Shown: positions 16,345-25,976, counted from the stretch's first letter. The stretch is 27,790 nucleotides of DNA from Bacillota bacterium (GCA_030535715.1 JAUNRL010000002.1:1-27790), one strand, 5' to 3'. The notes: a model not told the origin generated them from the sequence alone. Translations and numbers: made by a program.

Positions 16345-16372
16345 ATCCCCGGCGGCCGCAGCCGCCGGGGAT
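16345..16372. terminator. perfect 12-bp GC-rich hairpin after the small secreted protein gene
   Basis: ATCCCCGGCGGC (16345-16356) is exactly complementary to GCCGCCGGGGAT (16361-16372) with a 4-nt loop. It begins 8 bp after the stop codon of the 16380 gene. No T run follows on the minus strand, so it is a stable 3' hairpin rather than a classic intrinsic terminator. Confidence 0.45.
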
Positions 16373-16379
16373 TTCCGGT

Positions 16380-16883
16380 TTACTTTTTTTCCTTAATGGT
16401 CGACAGATCCAGCTGATTGATCACGACCTTTTTCTTGGCATCGCCGTCCTGCGGCGGCGCAATGGCGTAAAACAGCGAATACTCACCCTGCACCGCGGTA
16501 ACCTCCCGGATAAGGGGATCGCCGTAAGCCGTAAGCGTCACTCTGTACTGGCCCTTTTTCCCTTTGTCGTATGTGATGCAGTTGACTCCTTTCCTGATGG
16601 TCACGTTCTTCGTGATGGACGGGTTCGGTTTGTCTTTATCCGCAGCTGCCTTGTCAATCTTCTCCAGCGTCAGCGTAAACTCTGCCTCCGCTTCCGACAG
16701 GACATAGATGTTGATTTTGACCGTCTGAGGCGCGGCCTGCGTCGCCTTGGTTGCCGCCGCCCTTGTTGTCGCTTTCGTCTCCGTCTTCGTCACGCTATAC
16801 GCATTCTGTACTGCGAAGGCAACTCCGGCAAAGACCAGAATCGTTACGACCGCAATCATTCGTTTCACCGCTGTGGTCATCAT
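16380..16883 (-). CDS. small secreted or membrane-anchored protein of unknown function
   Basis: I do not recognise this 167-residue protein. It has a basic start followed by one hydrophobic stretch (about 9-26, MIAVVTILVFAGVAFA), which is either a signal peptide or an N-terminal anchor. Next is a Thr/Ala/Lys-rich linker (about 30-53) and a compact beta-rich domain with alternating hydrophobic residues (VKINIYVLS, FTLTLEKI, QYRVTLTAYG, YSLFYAI). No cysteines, sorting motif or catalytic signature is seen. It has its own near-consensus promoter and an AAAAGGAGAG SD, so it should be well expressed. Two ATGs stand in tandem at the start; either may be used. It is flanked by the glyA terminator and a stable 3' hairpin, so it is a single-gene unit. 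Confidence 0.8.
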   Translation of the reverse strand: MMTTAVKRMIAVVTILVFAGVAFAVQNAYSVTKTETKATTRAAATKATQAAPQTVKINIYVLSEAEAEFTLTLEKIDKAAADKDKPNPSITKNVTIRKGVNCITYDKGKKGQYRVTLTAYGDPLIREVTAVQGEYSLFYAIAPPQDGDAKKKVVINQLDLSTIKEKK

Positions 16884-16956
16884 ATCCGCTCTCCTTTTCT
16901 TTTTTAATCGCCCAGTGACCCCTTCTCACCGCATTTCTTTCTTTATATATAGTAGA

Positions 16957-16985
16957 ATTGTATCACTATCTGCCAACTATGTCAA
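16957..16985 (-). promoter_or_regulatory. near-consensus sigma-A promoter for the 16380 gene
   Basis: On the minus strand a perfect TTGACA (16985-16980), a 17-nt spacer and TACAAT (16962-16957). It is the best promoter match in the window and lies about 45 bp beyond the glyA terminator. Confidence 0.85.
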
Positions 16986-17030
16986 ATATTTCCACGGAGG
17001 CGAGGCGGCTCCGGCAGCGCGGGAAACGCG

Positions 17031-17057
17031 AAAAAAAGACCTCTCTGAAGAGAGGCC
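17031..17057 (-). terminator. intrinsic terminator of glyA
   Basis: On the minus strand GGCCTCTC-TTCA-GAGAGGTC (17057-17038) is followed by seven T (17037-17031). It closes the unit that runs from the carboxypeptidase gene to glyA. Confidence 0.9.
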
Positions 17058-17081
17058 TCAACCTGCATATTGCCGGTATCA

Positions 17082-18332
17082 TCAGTAGGGGAATTTCCGG
17101 TGGAGGGGATACTTGTCGGTCAGGCTCTTTACGATTGCCTTTGCCTCCTCCATCTTTTCCAGAGACTCCGTATTGTCGATAACCAGCGCGATAGCGTCGG
17201 TCACCAGCTTCACATCGTCCTCTTTGAATCCGCGGCTGGTCATGGCCGGGGTACCCATCCGCAGACCGGAGGTCACGAAGGGCTTCTCCGGATCGTTGGG
17301 GATGGAGTTCTTGTTGGTCGTAATGTTGGCGTCGTCCAGCAGCTTCTCGGCCACCTTGCCGGTGACGCCCTTATTCAGCAGCTTGACCAGAATCAGATGG
17401 TTATCCGTTCCGCCGGAAACCAGATCGAAATCATGAGCGGTCATACCGGCAGCCAGCGCCTGCGCATTGTCAACGACCTGCTGCTGATACTCTGTAAAGG
17501 AGGATTCCATGGCTTCTTTCAGGCAGACAGCCTTGGCCGCGATGATGTGCATTAGCGGTCCGCCCTGCAGTCCCGGGAAGATGGCGGAGTTGATCTGCTT
17601 CTTGTACTCTTCGGTGCAGAGGATCAGGCCGCCTCTGGGCCCCCGCAGAGTCTTGTGGGTCGTCGTGGTGACGACGTCTGCATAGGGAACCGGGTTCTGG
17701 TGCAGGCCAGTCGCAACCAGTCCGGCGATATGCGCCATGTCCACCATGAAGATGGCGCCGACCTCATCGGCAATCTCCTTGAACAGTTTGAAATCGATGG
17801 CTCTGGGATAGGCGGAGGCGCCGGCTACGATCAGCTTCGGCTGATGTTTCTTTGCCTTTTCGCGAACGTCATCGTAGTCAATCCGTTCATCCTCACCCAG
17901 GCCGTAGGCTACGAAGTTATAGGATTTTCCGGAGATGTTGACCGGGGATCCGTGGGACAGGTGTCCGCCGTTGGACAGATCCATGCCCAGAACCGTGTCG
18001 CCGTAGTTGAGTACGGCCTGATAGACCGCTGTGTTGGCGTTGGCGCCGGAATGAGCCTGTACATTGGCGTGGTCCGCGCCGAAGAGCTTGCAGGCTCTGT
18101 CGATGGCCAGCTGCTCAACCTCATCGACGAATTCGCAGCCGCCGTAATATCTTCTGCCAGGATATCCTTCGGCGTACTTGTTGGTCAGTGCGCTTCCCGC
18201 AGCTTCCATGATTTCATAGTTGACAAAGTTCTCCGACGCAATCATCTCGATCTTCGTTTCCTGCCGGTTGATCTCTCTTTTGATTGCCGCAGCCACTTCC
18301 GGGTCTGCCTTGTCCAGATAATTGAAATACAT
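17082..18332 (-). CDS. glyA: serine hydroxymethyltransferase GlyA
   Basis: 416 residues, full length. A PLP enzyme interconverting serine and glycine with tetrahydrofolate, the main source of one-carbon units. Hallmarks: EMIASENFV near residue 30-37, [17 protein letters not shown] (51-67), [22 protein letters not shown] (D198, H201) and the PLP-lysine in [14 protein letters not shown] (Lys227). AAGGAGTGGAGT directly precedes the ATG. It lies 42 bp after the PucR-family regulator gene and ends 25 bp before a strong terminator. Being behind a PucR-type regulator suggests a link to purine or glycine catabolism, but that is inference. Confidence 0.97.
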   Translation of the reverse strand: MYFNYLDKADPEVAAAIKREINRQETKIEMIASENFVNYEIMEAAGSALTNKYAEGYPGRRYYGGCEFVDEVEQLAIDRACKLFGADHANVQAHSGANANTAVYQAVLNYGDTVLGMDLSNGGHLSHGSPVNISGKSYNFVAYGLGEDERIDYDDVREKAKKHQPKLIVAGASAYPRAIDFKLFKEIADEVGAIFMVDMAHIAGLVATGLHQNPVPYADVVTTTTHKTLRGPRGGLILCTEEYKKQINSAIFPGLQGGPLMHIIAAKAVCLKEAMESSFTEYQQQVVDNAQALAAGMTAHDFDLVSGGTDNHLILVKLLNKGVTGKVAEKLLDDANITTNKNSIPNDPEKPFVTSGLRMGTPAMTSRGFKEDDVKLVTDAIALVIDNTESLEKMEEAKAIVKSLTDKYPLHRKFPY

Positions 18333-18374
18333 ACTCCACTCCTTATGATATATCCCTTGCGATAATTGCGTACA

Positions 18375-19943
18375 TTATGATACAGCGCGTTCCAGTCGCT
18401 TCAGCGCCAGCGCCATGGTCAGTCCGGGAATGATCCGGTTGCCCGTGATCTCCACGCCGAGCATTTCGTTGATCCTGCGCAACCGGTACTGTACGGTATT
18501 GACATGAATGTTCATGAACTCGGCGGTCCTGCCGCTGTTCATTCCCGCATCCAGAACGAAGGTCTCCAGGGTATCCAGCAACTGCTTTCCCTTATGCTTG
18601 CCGGCTTCCTTGAAGGGTTCCAGAAGCTCCACATAATTCTTTTTGATGAACCCGCCCTGGATCTGGATGTTGATGCAATTGGAGACCAAGGTCAGCTCGT
18701 ACTTGGTGAAGACGCGCTTGTAGGGGAACACATTCTGCACAAAGGACCAGCTTTCGTTGATCAGCTTGTAGGCATCGCCTGCACCCTCGATCCCGTTGAC
18801 GCCCGTAACGTGAAAGAGCCTTGCCCGCCGCTGTTCCTTCAGCTGATTAAAGAACTCAACGCATTCACTCTGCTGGCTGATCCCCGCCTCCTCGTCTCCC
18901 ATATTCAAAATCATGCCGTAGGTCTCGTCGTTTTCCGCGATTTTGAGGATCTCCAGATCCGTCCGTTTCTCAAAATCCGAAAACTGCTGACTCTCCGTCT
19001 CCTTGTCGGTGCCTTTGGAAAAGAAGACGCAGAGGATATCCTTTCCATCGATTTTGGCCTCCTCCTGCAGGGTATAGGCCAGGCTTTTGTTGCCCCGGAT
19101 CAGCGCCCGGATAAACTCGGAACGGGCATCCCGCTCCGGTGTATACTTCCACATACCCATAGCCAGGCGGATGATTTCCGCCAGCTTGGTGATCTCGCCC
19201 ACCGTATAGGAGTCCTCGTTGTCCACGATGAACATATAATATTTTTCACTGCCGATGCTGACCGGGCCCCAGTAGGTCAGCACGCCGTTGACGTCAATCA
19301 GGGTGTAGACCCGGGAATCGCCCTCCACATCGTGTTCCCGGCCCAGACGGATCGCGTCTTGAATCGTTGCCTGATGGCGGGTCTCGATGGTCAGCACCGG
19401 ATTGAAGTCCTCGCTGAGCAGGATCAGCTGAAAGTCGTTGTTGATGGCAGCTTCCCTGACAGCGGACTGAAAGTTGCTGTGCTTATCGAAGTTCAGCAAA
19501 TGAAAAATCGTGTTGCTGATCAGACTGTTGCGAAAATTGTCACCGTAAAGTACCCGATCCATGACGGCTGTGATGGCCGCGTCGTAGCCGGACTGCCCGG
19601 GCAGCTCAATCAGCGGCAGTTTCGCCGCCCTGGCTGTCTGGACAAGAAGATCCACCGTCGGCTTCGGTCTCCGTTCCTTCGGACAGATAACCATGGCGGC
19701 ACAGCCCGTTTCCGCCGCCGCGCGGATCAGGGCGCACTGGTTCTCCGTATTCCCCCGGTTTCCTGCGAAGCTGGTCAGGAAAACCCTTCCCGAATCCGCC
19801 GGCTGATCCTCCAGTTCCTTCTCCGTCTCCGCGTCCATCACAGAGACAGACCGGACTTCGTTGCTCAGAAACGCCTCTCCCGCCAGCACCTTCGCGTTCT
19901 GGAAGGCATCCAGACGCAGGCAGTCTTCTACGGTTACTTTCAC
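18375..19943 (-). CDS. PucR/CdaR family transcriptional regulator
   Basis: 522 residues in the PucR layout. An N-terminal PucR-like region (about 1-125, starting VTVEDCLRLDAFQNAKVLAG, a common opening of the family) is followed by a GGDEF-like CdaR middle region. The C-terminal helix-turn-helix is of the PucR_HTH_30 type, with the signature MNIHVNTVQYRLRRINEMLG near residues 475-495. Family members activate purine, glucarate or amino acid utilisation genes in response to metabolites. Its ATG overlaps the ftsH stop as ATGA, so it is translated with ftsH, and glyA follows 42 bp downstream. Which ligand it senses and whether it controls glyA are not visible in the sequence. Confidence 0.88.
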   Translation of the reverse strand: MKVTVEDCLRLDAFQNAKVLAGEAFLSNEVRSVSVMDAETEKELEDQPADSGRVFLTSFAGNRGNTENQCALIRAAAETGCAAMVICPKERRPKPTVDLLVQTARAAKLPLIELPGQSGYDAAITAVMDRVLYGDNFRNSLISNTIFHLLNFDKHSNFQSAVREAAINNDFQLILLSEDFNPVLTIETRHQATIQDAIRLGREHDVEGDSRVYTLIDVNGVLTYWGPVSIGSEKYYMFIVDNEDSYTVGEITKLAEIIRLAMGMWKYTPERDARSEFIRALIRGNKSLAYTLQEEAKIDGKDILCVFFSKGTDKETESQQFSDFEKRTDLEILKIAENDETYGMILNMGDEEAGISQQSECVEFFNQLKEQRRARLFHVTGVNGIEGAGDAYKLINESWSFVQNVFPYKRVFTKYELTLVSNCINIQIQGGFIKKNYVELLEPFKEAGKHKGKQLLDTLETFVLDAGMNSGRTAEFMNIHVNTVQYRLRRINEMLGVEITGNRIIPGLTMALALKRLERAVS

Positions 19944-22213
19944 TTCTGCTCCGTCCCCTCTCCGTCTTCCACGGCGACAGGAGGTTCTGCATCATCCTGT
20001 TTCTCAAGAATCACCCGCGGCGAAACATCCGGCTCCGACTCAACGACTTCGATCTTCGCATCGGGAATACTCCCGGTCTCCGCGACGGGAGCATCCTCCG
20101 CCTGCCCTTCCGGGCTCTCCGCCCCCGGAACGTCCTCCGGTTTTCTATCGCGCACCACCGGCCGTGCCTTCCTGGTCATATCGTCGTAGGTCATGACCTT
20201 CGGCTTGAATCGAGCATTCTTGCCCTGTCTGCGGATGGTCTCCTCCAGATCGTCCAGTTTCTTCCGTTCCTCTTCCTCGGCCCTGGCTCTGGCCTGATCC
20301 GCCTCAGCCTTACGGCGCGCGTTGGCCTGACGGGACTCTTCTTTATTCATGACCTCCCGCTTCTCCATTTTGCTTTTTAGTTCCTCGCCCAGCTGCTCCG
20401 GTGTCTTCACACCGTCAAACAGCTGCAGGAACTGGTCTCTATCCAGAGTTTCGACGGCAAGCAGGCCCCGAGCCACATTCTGCAGCTGCTCCATGTGCTC
20501 CTGCAGAATCTTTGTCGCGGCATCGTAAGCTTCTTCGATGATGTTCTTGACCTCTTCGTCGATTTCCGAAGCTGTCTCTTCGGAATAGTTCTTCCGAGTA
20601 GAGAAATCCTTGCCCAGGAAGACCTCGTCGGAGGAGCTGTAATTGACCGGGCCCAGTTTCTCGCTGAACCCGTATTTGGTAACCATTTCCTTGGCAATGT
20701 CCGTCGCCCTCTGGATATCGTTGCTGGCTCCCGTACTGATGTCGTCCAGAGTCAGCTGTTCGGCCACCCGGCCGCCCAGCAGATGGATGATCTGCTCGCG
20801 CATGACTTCCTTCGTGCCGTAGCTCTTATCCTCTTCCGGCAGAACCATGGTAAAGCCTCCGGCCATACCTCTGGGGATGATGGTGATCTGGTGCACCGGG
20901 TCGGTTCTGGGCAGGCAGTGGGCAGTCACCGCGTGACCCGCCTCGTGAAAGGCCGTGAGTTTCCGTTCTTCCTCATTGATGACGCGGCTTCTCTTCTCCG
21001 GTCCGGCGATAACCTTGGTGATCGCCTCTTCGATTTCATCCATCCGGATCCTGATGCCGTTTCGTCTGGCCGCCAGAAGGGCCGCTTCATTGAGCATATT
21101 CTCGATATCTGCCGGGGTAAATCCCGGAGTCCGTCTGGCCAGCACCTTCAGATCAACGCTTTCATCCAACGGCTTGTTCCGGGAATGCACCTCGAATAGC
21201 TCCTCTCTTCCGATGATATCCGGAATGCCGATGACGATCTGCCGGTCAAAGCGTCCCGGCCGCAGCAGCGCCGGATCCAGAACGTCCGGCCGGTTGGTGG
21301 CCGCCAGAATGATGATGCCGGAGTTTTCCGCAAATCCGTCCATTTCCACCAGCAGCTGGTTCAGGGTCTGCTCCCGTTCATCATGGCCGCCGCCCAGTCC
21401 TGCGCCTCTCTTGCGACCGACCGCGTCGATCTCATCGATAAACACGATACAGGGCGCGTTCTTCTTGGCCTGGTCGAACATGTCACGGACACGGGATGCA
21501 CCGACGCCGACGAACATCTCCACGAAATCCGATCCGCTGATGGCAAAAAAAGGCACGCCGGCTTCGCCCGCCGTCGCCTTGGAAATATACGTTTTACCGG
21601 TACCCGGGGGGCCGACCAGAAGCATCCCCTTGGGGATCCGGGCGCCCAGGCTGTTGTAGCGGGCCGGATGCCGCAGAAAGTCAACGATTTCCTTGAGTTC
21701 CTGCTTCTCTTCCTTCAGTCCGGCGACCTCCTTGAAGGTGATCTGCTTCTGATCCCCCTTCTGCAGTTTAGCCCGGCTCTTGCCGAAGGACATGGCCTTG
21801 CCCCCGCCATTGCTCTGCTGCATGATGAACCAGAACAGGAACACCATGAGTCCGACCATGATCAGGGTGGGCAGCAGATTGATCCAGATGGATTCCTTTT
21901 TGGGCGCAGGACTCTTCAGCTTCAGCTTGCCCTCGTTGACCTGCGGCATGACGTACTGGTCGTAGATGTAGTCCAGATCCACTAGGCTGGACACATAGGC
22001 ATAGACCTTGGTTCCGTCGTTCAGATCGGCGGTCAGCCTGGTGTCCTCCACCACGAGGGTCTCCACGCCGCCGGATTTCAGGTAGCCGATCATGGTGGAT
22101 TCCTTGACTTCCTTGATCTCCGGCTGCGTATCCAGATTAAAAAACCACAGGAATCCGACGATCAGACCGACCAGAACGATCCATATGGTTAAACTCTTGC
22201 GTTTTCTGTTCAA
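19940..22213 (-). CDS. ftsH: ATP-dependent zinc metalloprotease FtsH with long charged C-terminal tail
   Basis: 757 residues from a TTG start at 22213. The TTG is preceded by GGAGG 10 nt away and gives the usual FtsH opening: a short basic stretch, then the first helix ([18 protein letters not shown]). An external domain and a second helix (near [19 protein letters not shown]) follow. The AAA domain has Walker A GPPGTGKT (201-208), Walker [12 protein letters not shown] and the arginine-finger region. The peptidase site is HEAGH (423-427). FtsH degrades membrane and regulatory proteins. The C-terminal tail after about residue 615 is some 140 residues of Glu/Arg/Ala-rich, likely coiled coil and then acidic, low-complexity sequence, much longer than usual. 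tilS lies upstream as in many Firmicutes, but the hpt gene often found between them is absent. Confidence 0.95.
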   Translation of the reverse strand: MNRKRKSLTIWIVLVGLIVGFLWFFNLDTQPEIKEVKESTMIGYLKSGGVETLVVEDTRLTADLNDGTKVYAYVSSLVDLDYIYDQYVMPQVNEGKLKLKSPAPKKESIWINLLPTLIMVGLMVFLFWFIMQQSNGGGKAMSFGKSRAKLQKGDQKQITFKEVAGLKEEKQELKEIVDFLRHPARYNSLGARIPKGMLLVGPPGTGKTYISKATAGEAGVPFFAISGSDFVEMFVGVGASRVRDMFDQAKKNAPCIVFIDEIDAVGRKRGAGLGGGHDEREQTLNQLLVEMDGFAENSGIIILAATNRPDVLDPALLRPGRFDRQIVIGIPDIIGREELFEVHSRNKPLDESVDLKVLARRTPGFTPADIENMLNEAALLAARRNGIRIRMDEIEEAITKVIAGPEKRSRVINEEERKLTAFHEAGHAVTAHCLPRTDPVHQITIIPRGMAGGFTMVLPEEDKSYGTKEVMREQIIHLLGGRVAEQLTLDDISTGASNDIQRATDIAKEMVTKYGFSEKLGPVNYSSSDEVFLGKDFSTRKNYSEETASEIDEEVKNIIEEAYDAATKILQEHMEQLQNVARGLLAVETLDRDQFLQLFDGVKTPEQLGEELKSKMEKREVMNKEESRQANARRKAEADQARARAEEEERKKLDDLEETIRRQGKNARFKPKVMTYDDMTRKARPVVRDRKPEDVPGAESPEGQAEDAPVAETGSIPDAKIEVVESEPDVSPRVILEKQDDAEPPVAVEDGEGTEQK

Positions 22214-22223
22214 TCTCTTTTTT

Positions 22224-22228
22224 CCTCC
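22224..22228 (-). promoter_or_regulatory. Shine-Dalgarno that supports the TTG start of ftsH
   Basis: GGAGG on the minus strand lies 10 nt before the TTG at 22213. The upstream ATG at 22261 has no SD, and the codons between would encode a hydrophilic leader that FtsH proteins lack. Confidence 0.65.
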
Positions 22229-22235
22229 GCTTTTG

Positions 22236-22256
22236 TGCGCATCAACAAAATGCACA
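22236..22256 (-). promoter_or_regulatory. small hairpin in the ftsH leader
   Basis: On the minus strand GTGTGCAT and ATGCGCAC pair over 8 positions (one G-U) around a 7-nt loop, just before the ftsH SD. It could tune ftsH translation within the long transcript, or be chance. Confidence 0.3.
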
Positions 22257-22279
22257 CACATTCTACCATGCTGACCCGG

Positions 22280-23398
22280 TTATTTCAACGCGGAGGGTAT
22301 GGTTTTTTGTGAGGGTTTCATGAAGATTGCCTTCCCGCGGGCGACGGTCAGCCGGTAGCCCCGTGGAAATTCCACCGTCTTCGGCGCCTGCTTCTTCGCG
22401 ATGATCTCATCGGCTGCCCGGAGCCGCTCTTCGGTGACGTCGCTTTTGAGACCAATTTCCTGAAATGCCCGGAGAACGATCCGGCGACGGAGGGACTCGG
22501 GCTGCTCCGCCAGGAGCTGCCGGTCGAGGACGACCTGCTGACAATCCGGCCCAGACGGTCCTGCGGCCTGCGGGTTCTCTGCCATACCGGCGTCCGCATC
22601 ATCTCCGTCCACGCGCATCCCCGCGAACCGCCGCTCCGTCTCTTCCCAGAGATATGCCCTGTCCGCCGTGGCGATACGGCCCAGACGGTTCAGACTTTCC
22701 ACGATGTTTTCATTGATGGTCTCCAGCATCGGCAGGATCTCCAGACGGATCCGGTTGCGGGTATAGATGGGCTGCGCATTGGTATGGTCCAAAACGGGAT
22801 GCAGATTCTGCTCCCGGCAGTAAACCTCGATTTCTTCTCTGGTCACGTCCAGCAGCGGCCGGATCACCGGAAACCCCCGTTCATATCGCCGATAGGCGAT
22901 GCCTGCCAGTCCGTCGGTTCCTGTTCCCCGGATCACGCGGTGCAGGATGGTCTCCGCCTGATCATTGGCGTTCTGCGCCACGGCGATAATTACGTTTCCG
23001 CGAATCTCTCCGGCCACCTGCACGAAGGCGTCGTAGCGGGCTTTCCGCCCCGCCTCCTCACAGGTCTGTCCCAGTTTTTCCGCCATCTTCCGGCAATCCA
23101 CAATAAAAGAACGACAGGGCCGACCCGCCTGAACGGCGATCTTCTCCGCATAGGCCTGATCCCGCTCCGCGTCTTCCGGCCTCATCCGGTGATTGATGTG
23201 CACCGGATGAACGTGCAGCTCCATCCGGCCGGCCAGCCGCTGCAGAACGTGGAACAGACACACCGAATCCGGGCCTCCGGAAAGACCCAGAACGATGTGA
23301 TCCCCACGGTGAAGCAGATCGTGTCGTTCTATGGTTTGTCGTACGATATCAAACAGCATGTCGTTATCCGCGGTCGGGATTGCCTTTTTATCGGGCAT
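22280..23398 (-). CDS. tilS: tRNA(Ile)-lysidine synthetase TilS
   Basis: 372 residues from this start. The N-type ATP pyrophosphatase P-loop is LGLSGGPDSV (near 38-46), followed by VHINHRMRPEDAERDQ, the usual TilS H-N-H-x-R segment, and NANDQAETILHRVIRGTG. After that comes the NRIRLEILPML signature. TilS adds lysine to cytidine 34 of the AUA-reading tRNA-Ile. The C-terminal part is shorter and ends with a small beta domain (VEFPRGYRLTVARGKAIFM). The start is uncertain. ATG at 23398 overlaps the CHAP gene by 11 bp; ATG at 23413 or 23359 is possible; all lack a strong SD, which suggests coupling to the upstream gene. Confidence 0.92.
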   Translation of the reverse strand: MPDKKAIPTADNDMLFDIVRQTIERHDLLHRGDHIVLGLSGGPDSVCLFHVLQRLAGRMELHVHPVHINHRMRPEDAERDQAYAEKIAVQAGRPCRSFIVDCRKMAEKLGQTCEEAGRKARYDAFVQVAGEIRGNVIIAVAQNANDQAETILHRVIRGTGTDGLAGIAYRRYERGFPVIRPLLDVTREEIEVYCREQNLHPVLDHTNAQPIYTRNRIRLEILPMLETINENIVESLNRLGRIATADRAYLWEETERRFAGMRVDGDDADAGMAENPQAAGPSGPDCQQVVLDRQLLAEQPESLRRRIVLRAFQEIGLKSDVTEERLRAADEIIAKKQAPKTVEFPRGYRLTVARGKAIFMKPSQKTIPSALK

Positions 23399-24773
23399 AA
23401 TTCGGCCGGGCATATCCGCGGATATAGCCCCAGCCCACCGGGATTGTCCGCCGTCCGACGCTGTCCCGATAGTTGCCTTCAATAGTGACAATCTTCCCGT
23501 TGGCTACCGAATCCACAATACCGATGTGGGATGCGGAATTGTCGTTGGGCTGCTTCGCTTTGCTCCAGGCAAAGACGATGATGTCTCCGACTCTGGGCGT
23601 GATTGTCCCATCCTCAATCCAGATTCCCTTGTCTTTGAAAACCGCAACATGGCTGGGCACGCCGCACTCCAGTCCAACCGCCCCCGCGTTGCCCGATTTC
23701 AGCGCTGCCGCGGAAATGCAGGCATCGCACCAGGCATCCGAATACCGCATCCTGTAGTTTCTTGGATGGGGCAGATAAGAATTGTAAATGTCAATAATTT
23801 CCCGGTGCTTCTTGTTGACTTCACTGTATCCGACCCAACCGCGCATGACCGTCAGCATCTGTGTCACCGTGCCGCCCTGAATGACGCGCACGCTCACACT
23901 GACCACGTTGCCCGGCGCCGTCTTCACCCAGATCGTCGCCGTTCCCGGATTCCTCGCCGTTATGGCGCCGCCGGCATCCACGCTCGCCACATTCGGATTA
24001 GACGAGCTGTACCGCAGCCAGGTGTTGTAAGTCTTCTTCGGGAACTTCACCAAAATGCCCAGCTTCGACCCCTTATAGAGAGCATCGAGCTGCTTGCGAT
24101 TGTTGATGATCACGTTATAGGCATTCTTTTTCTTGCTTCTGGTCGTGACACCGCTGGCCCACTGCGCCGTATTCCTGCTGACGCGGATCACTTTACCCTT
24201 TCTGTACGGGATAATGGTGTAGGTGTATCGCTTGTTTTTCTTTTTTGCCTTTTTGTCGACATAGGAGGTGGCGCTTTTTTTCAGCCGCTTGATCTCCTTG
24301 TATTGGGTAGCGAGTCCATCCTTGCGCAGGAGAATGTAGCCGTCAAAATTCATGTTAGCCGGCCGCTTCCAGGTCAGCCTGATGCTGCGTTTCTTTCCCT
24401 TCATCCTGAAGTCGTTCGGAATGGACGCATCGCTGAGCCAGTTCATCCGGTTCACCGGATTCTTAAAGGTCAGATCCAGTCCGGAAATCATCAGACGGTT
24501 GACCGGCGGCTGATATTTCGTTGTCGGTTTCGTGGTCGGCTTCGCCGTGGTCGGCATCGGCCGACTCGATTTCACGTCCTGTACCTGCACGTCCCGGGCA
24601 TTCTGCATCTGCCCGTCCCGGTTCTGCTCTCCAGAGGCTGCCGCAGCCGCCCCCTCCGCCTGTGCCGGGCCCGTCGGTTCCGCAAAGGCAACTCCGCCCG
24701 GAATCGCCGTCACGCAGAGAGCTGCCGACAGGATCAGCGCCAGAATTATTTTTCTCATGTTACTGGTGTTCAT
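23388..24773 (-). CDS. secreted CHAP-domain peptidoglycan amidase/endopeptidase with FnIII-like and Ig-like (Big_2) modules
   Basis: 461 residues from the ATG that overlaps the carboxypeptidase stop as ATGA. MRKIILALILSAALCVTAIPG at the start is a signal peptide (cleavage near AFA-EP). Then follow a Pro/Thr-rich linker, an FnIII-like module (about 125-200, RLTWKRPANMNFDGYILLRK) and a bacterial Ig-like module (about 215-298, SSSNPNVASVDAGGAITARNPG). The C-terminal CHAP domain has Cys349 in WCDACIS, His416 in SHIGIVDSV and Glu432 in TIEGN. CHAP enzymes cleave peptidoglycan amide or cross-bridge bonds. The Lys/Arg-rich modules suggest binding to the wall or its acidic polymers. It is coupled to a carboxypeptidase gene upstream, so a joint wall-remodelling role is plausible. 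Confidence 0.87.
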   Translation of the reverse strand: MNTSNMRKIILALILSAALCVTAIPGGVAFAEPTGPAQAEGAAAAASGEQNRDGQMQNARDVQVQDVKSSRPMPTTAKPTTKPTTKYQPPVNRLMISGLDLTFKNPVNRMNWLSDASIPNDFRMKGKKRSIRLTWKRPANMNFDGYILLRKDGLATQYKEIKRLKKSATSYVDKKAKKKNKRYTYTIIPYRKGKVIRVSRNTAQWASGVTTRSKKKNAYNVIINNRKQLDALYKGSKLGILVKFPKKTYNTWLRYSSSNPNVASVDAGGAITARNPGTATIWVKTAPGNVVSVSVRVIQGGTVTQMLTVMRGWVGYSEVNKKHREIIDIYNSYLPHPRNYRMRYSDAWCDACISAAALKSGNAGAVGLECGVPSHVAVFKDKGIWIEDGTITPRVGDIIVFAWSKAKQPNDNSASHIGIVDSVANGKIVTIEGNYRDSVGRRTIPVGWGYIRGYARPNYAR

Positions 24774-25975
24774 TTGGCCGGCACCTGCTTTACTAACACC
24801 TTGCCCGCGTTGGTGTCCACCAGGTGGTTGGATACCTGCGTCAGTTTCTTCACGTCCTTCCAGAGCTGATTTGCCGAGGGTTCTCCCATGATAACGGAAA
24901 TGTAGAGCCTTCCCTTGTAGTACCACGCGTTGGTGAAGCAGCGCCCGGCCGGCGGGTTGTATCCCGTTTTGATGCCGATGGAGCCCAGCTGACCCAGAAT
25001 CAGATTCCCCGCATAGTTGTACGTTACGCTGTATTTGATTTTCTTTTTCTTCGTAGTGAAACTGTAATTTTTCGTTTTGGCTACCTGGCGCAGGAATTCG
25101 GTCTTCGGATTGGTCATGAATTCCCTGCCGATCAGAGCCTGGTCAAAAGCGGTAGACAGGGCATTGCCATACCAGTCGCCGAAAGCGTACTTGTATGTAC
25201 TGTCCGCTGCGCCGATGGCGACTGCCTTATTGCGCATCAGGTTTTTGAACGCTTCCTGACTTCCGCTCACGGCAACCGCCGAAGCCGCCGCAGCATCATT
25301 GGCCGACGGCAGCATAGCGCAGTACATCAGATCCTTCACGGTAACCACATCGCCTTCCTTCAGGCCCATGCCGCCGCTCATTTTTCTGGCCGCGGTCGCC
25401 TCATGGTTGATCGCGACCCGGTCGTTCAGGCCCTTATGCTCCGCCAGCAGGATCATGGTCATCATCTTGGTCATGGACGCAATCTTGCGCCTGGCGATGG
25501 CGTTATCCGCATAGACGCACTGGCCGCTTCTGGCATCCATAACCACGGCAGCCTTGCCTTTGGTCAGCTTGTCCTTGATCGAAACATTGACGCTTTTGCC
25601 CTTGAGGCTTTTCCTCGCTCCATTGGCCTTTATCTTTACCGTCGCCGCCGGCGCGCTGACGCGCCAGGCCGAACTGCCATAGGCCTTCCATACGCCCGGA
25701 TAGGTGATGGTTATTCTCGCTGTTTTCTTGTTGGGAGTCCGATAGATCGCTTTGACCTCCCATCGCTTCTGATAGGGATTGTAGACGCTCAGGGTAACCT
25801 GCCTGCCGTAAGCGGGGGAGACCTTAATGGTGTCCTTCAGCGTTTTCGTGTACGCTTTACTGTACCTTGTCTGGACACCCTTGATCGTTGTCTTTGATCC
25901 GCCGGCCGCAAAAGCCGATGTGCCGGATGCAAGAATCATCATCGCCGCAATCATTGCAATGACTACTCTTTTCAT
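24770..25975 (-). CDS. secreted D-alanyl-D-alanine carboxypeptidase (peptidase S11)
   Basis: 401 residues from the ATG at 25975, which follows GGAAGGA by 8 nt. A signal peptide (MKRVVIAMIAAMMILASGTS, cleavage near AFA-AG) is followed by a Lys-rich beta domain (about 30-135) and then the S11 domain. All three catalytic motifs are present: SMTK (167-170), SAN (224-226) and KTG (336-338). The enzyme trims the terminal D-Ala of peptidoglycan pentapeptides. The beta domain precedes the catalytic domain, the reverse of the common DacA/PBP5 order, and no C-terminal amphipathic anchor is visible. The start codon and SD lie inside one arm of a perfect inverted repeat. It heads the unit of CHAP amidase, tilS, ftsH, pucR-like and glyA. 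Confidence 0.92.
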   Translation of the reverse strand: MKRVVIAMIAAMMILASGTSAFAAGGSKTTIKGVQTRYSKAYTKTLKDTIKVSPAYGRQVTLSVYNPYQKRWEVKAIYRTPNKKTARITITYPGVWKAYGSSAWRVSAPAATVKIKANGARKSLKGKSVNVSIKDKLTKGKAAVVMDARSGQCVYADNAIARRKIASMTKMMTMILLAEHKGLNDRVAINHEATAARKMSGGMGLKEGDVVTVKDLMYCAMLPSANDAAAASAVAVSGSQEAFKNLMRNKAVAIGAADSTYKYAFGDWYGNALSTAFDQALIGREFMTNPKTEFLRQVAKTKNYSFTTKKKKIKYSVTYNYAGNLILGQLGSIGIKTGYNPPAGRCFTNAWYYKGRLYISVIMGEPSANQLWKDVKKLTQVSNHLVDTNAGKVLVKQVPAK

Positions 25976-25976
25976 G

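Noticed and set aside
18504-20189. 561-codon open frame on the plus strand opposite the PucR-type gene
   Set aside because: Antisense shadow; the minus frame has the PucR helix-turn-helix and a coupled start.
23399-23491. Longer tilS start at 23491
   Set aside because: It would extend over 100 bp into the CHAP gene, adds a sequence without family similarity and has no SD.
24774-24926. 51-residue N-terminal extension of the CHAP protein
   Set aside because: It lies wholly inside the carboxypeptidase gene and would bury the signal peptide; the ATGA overlap at 24773 gives a natural start.
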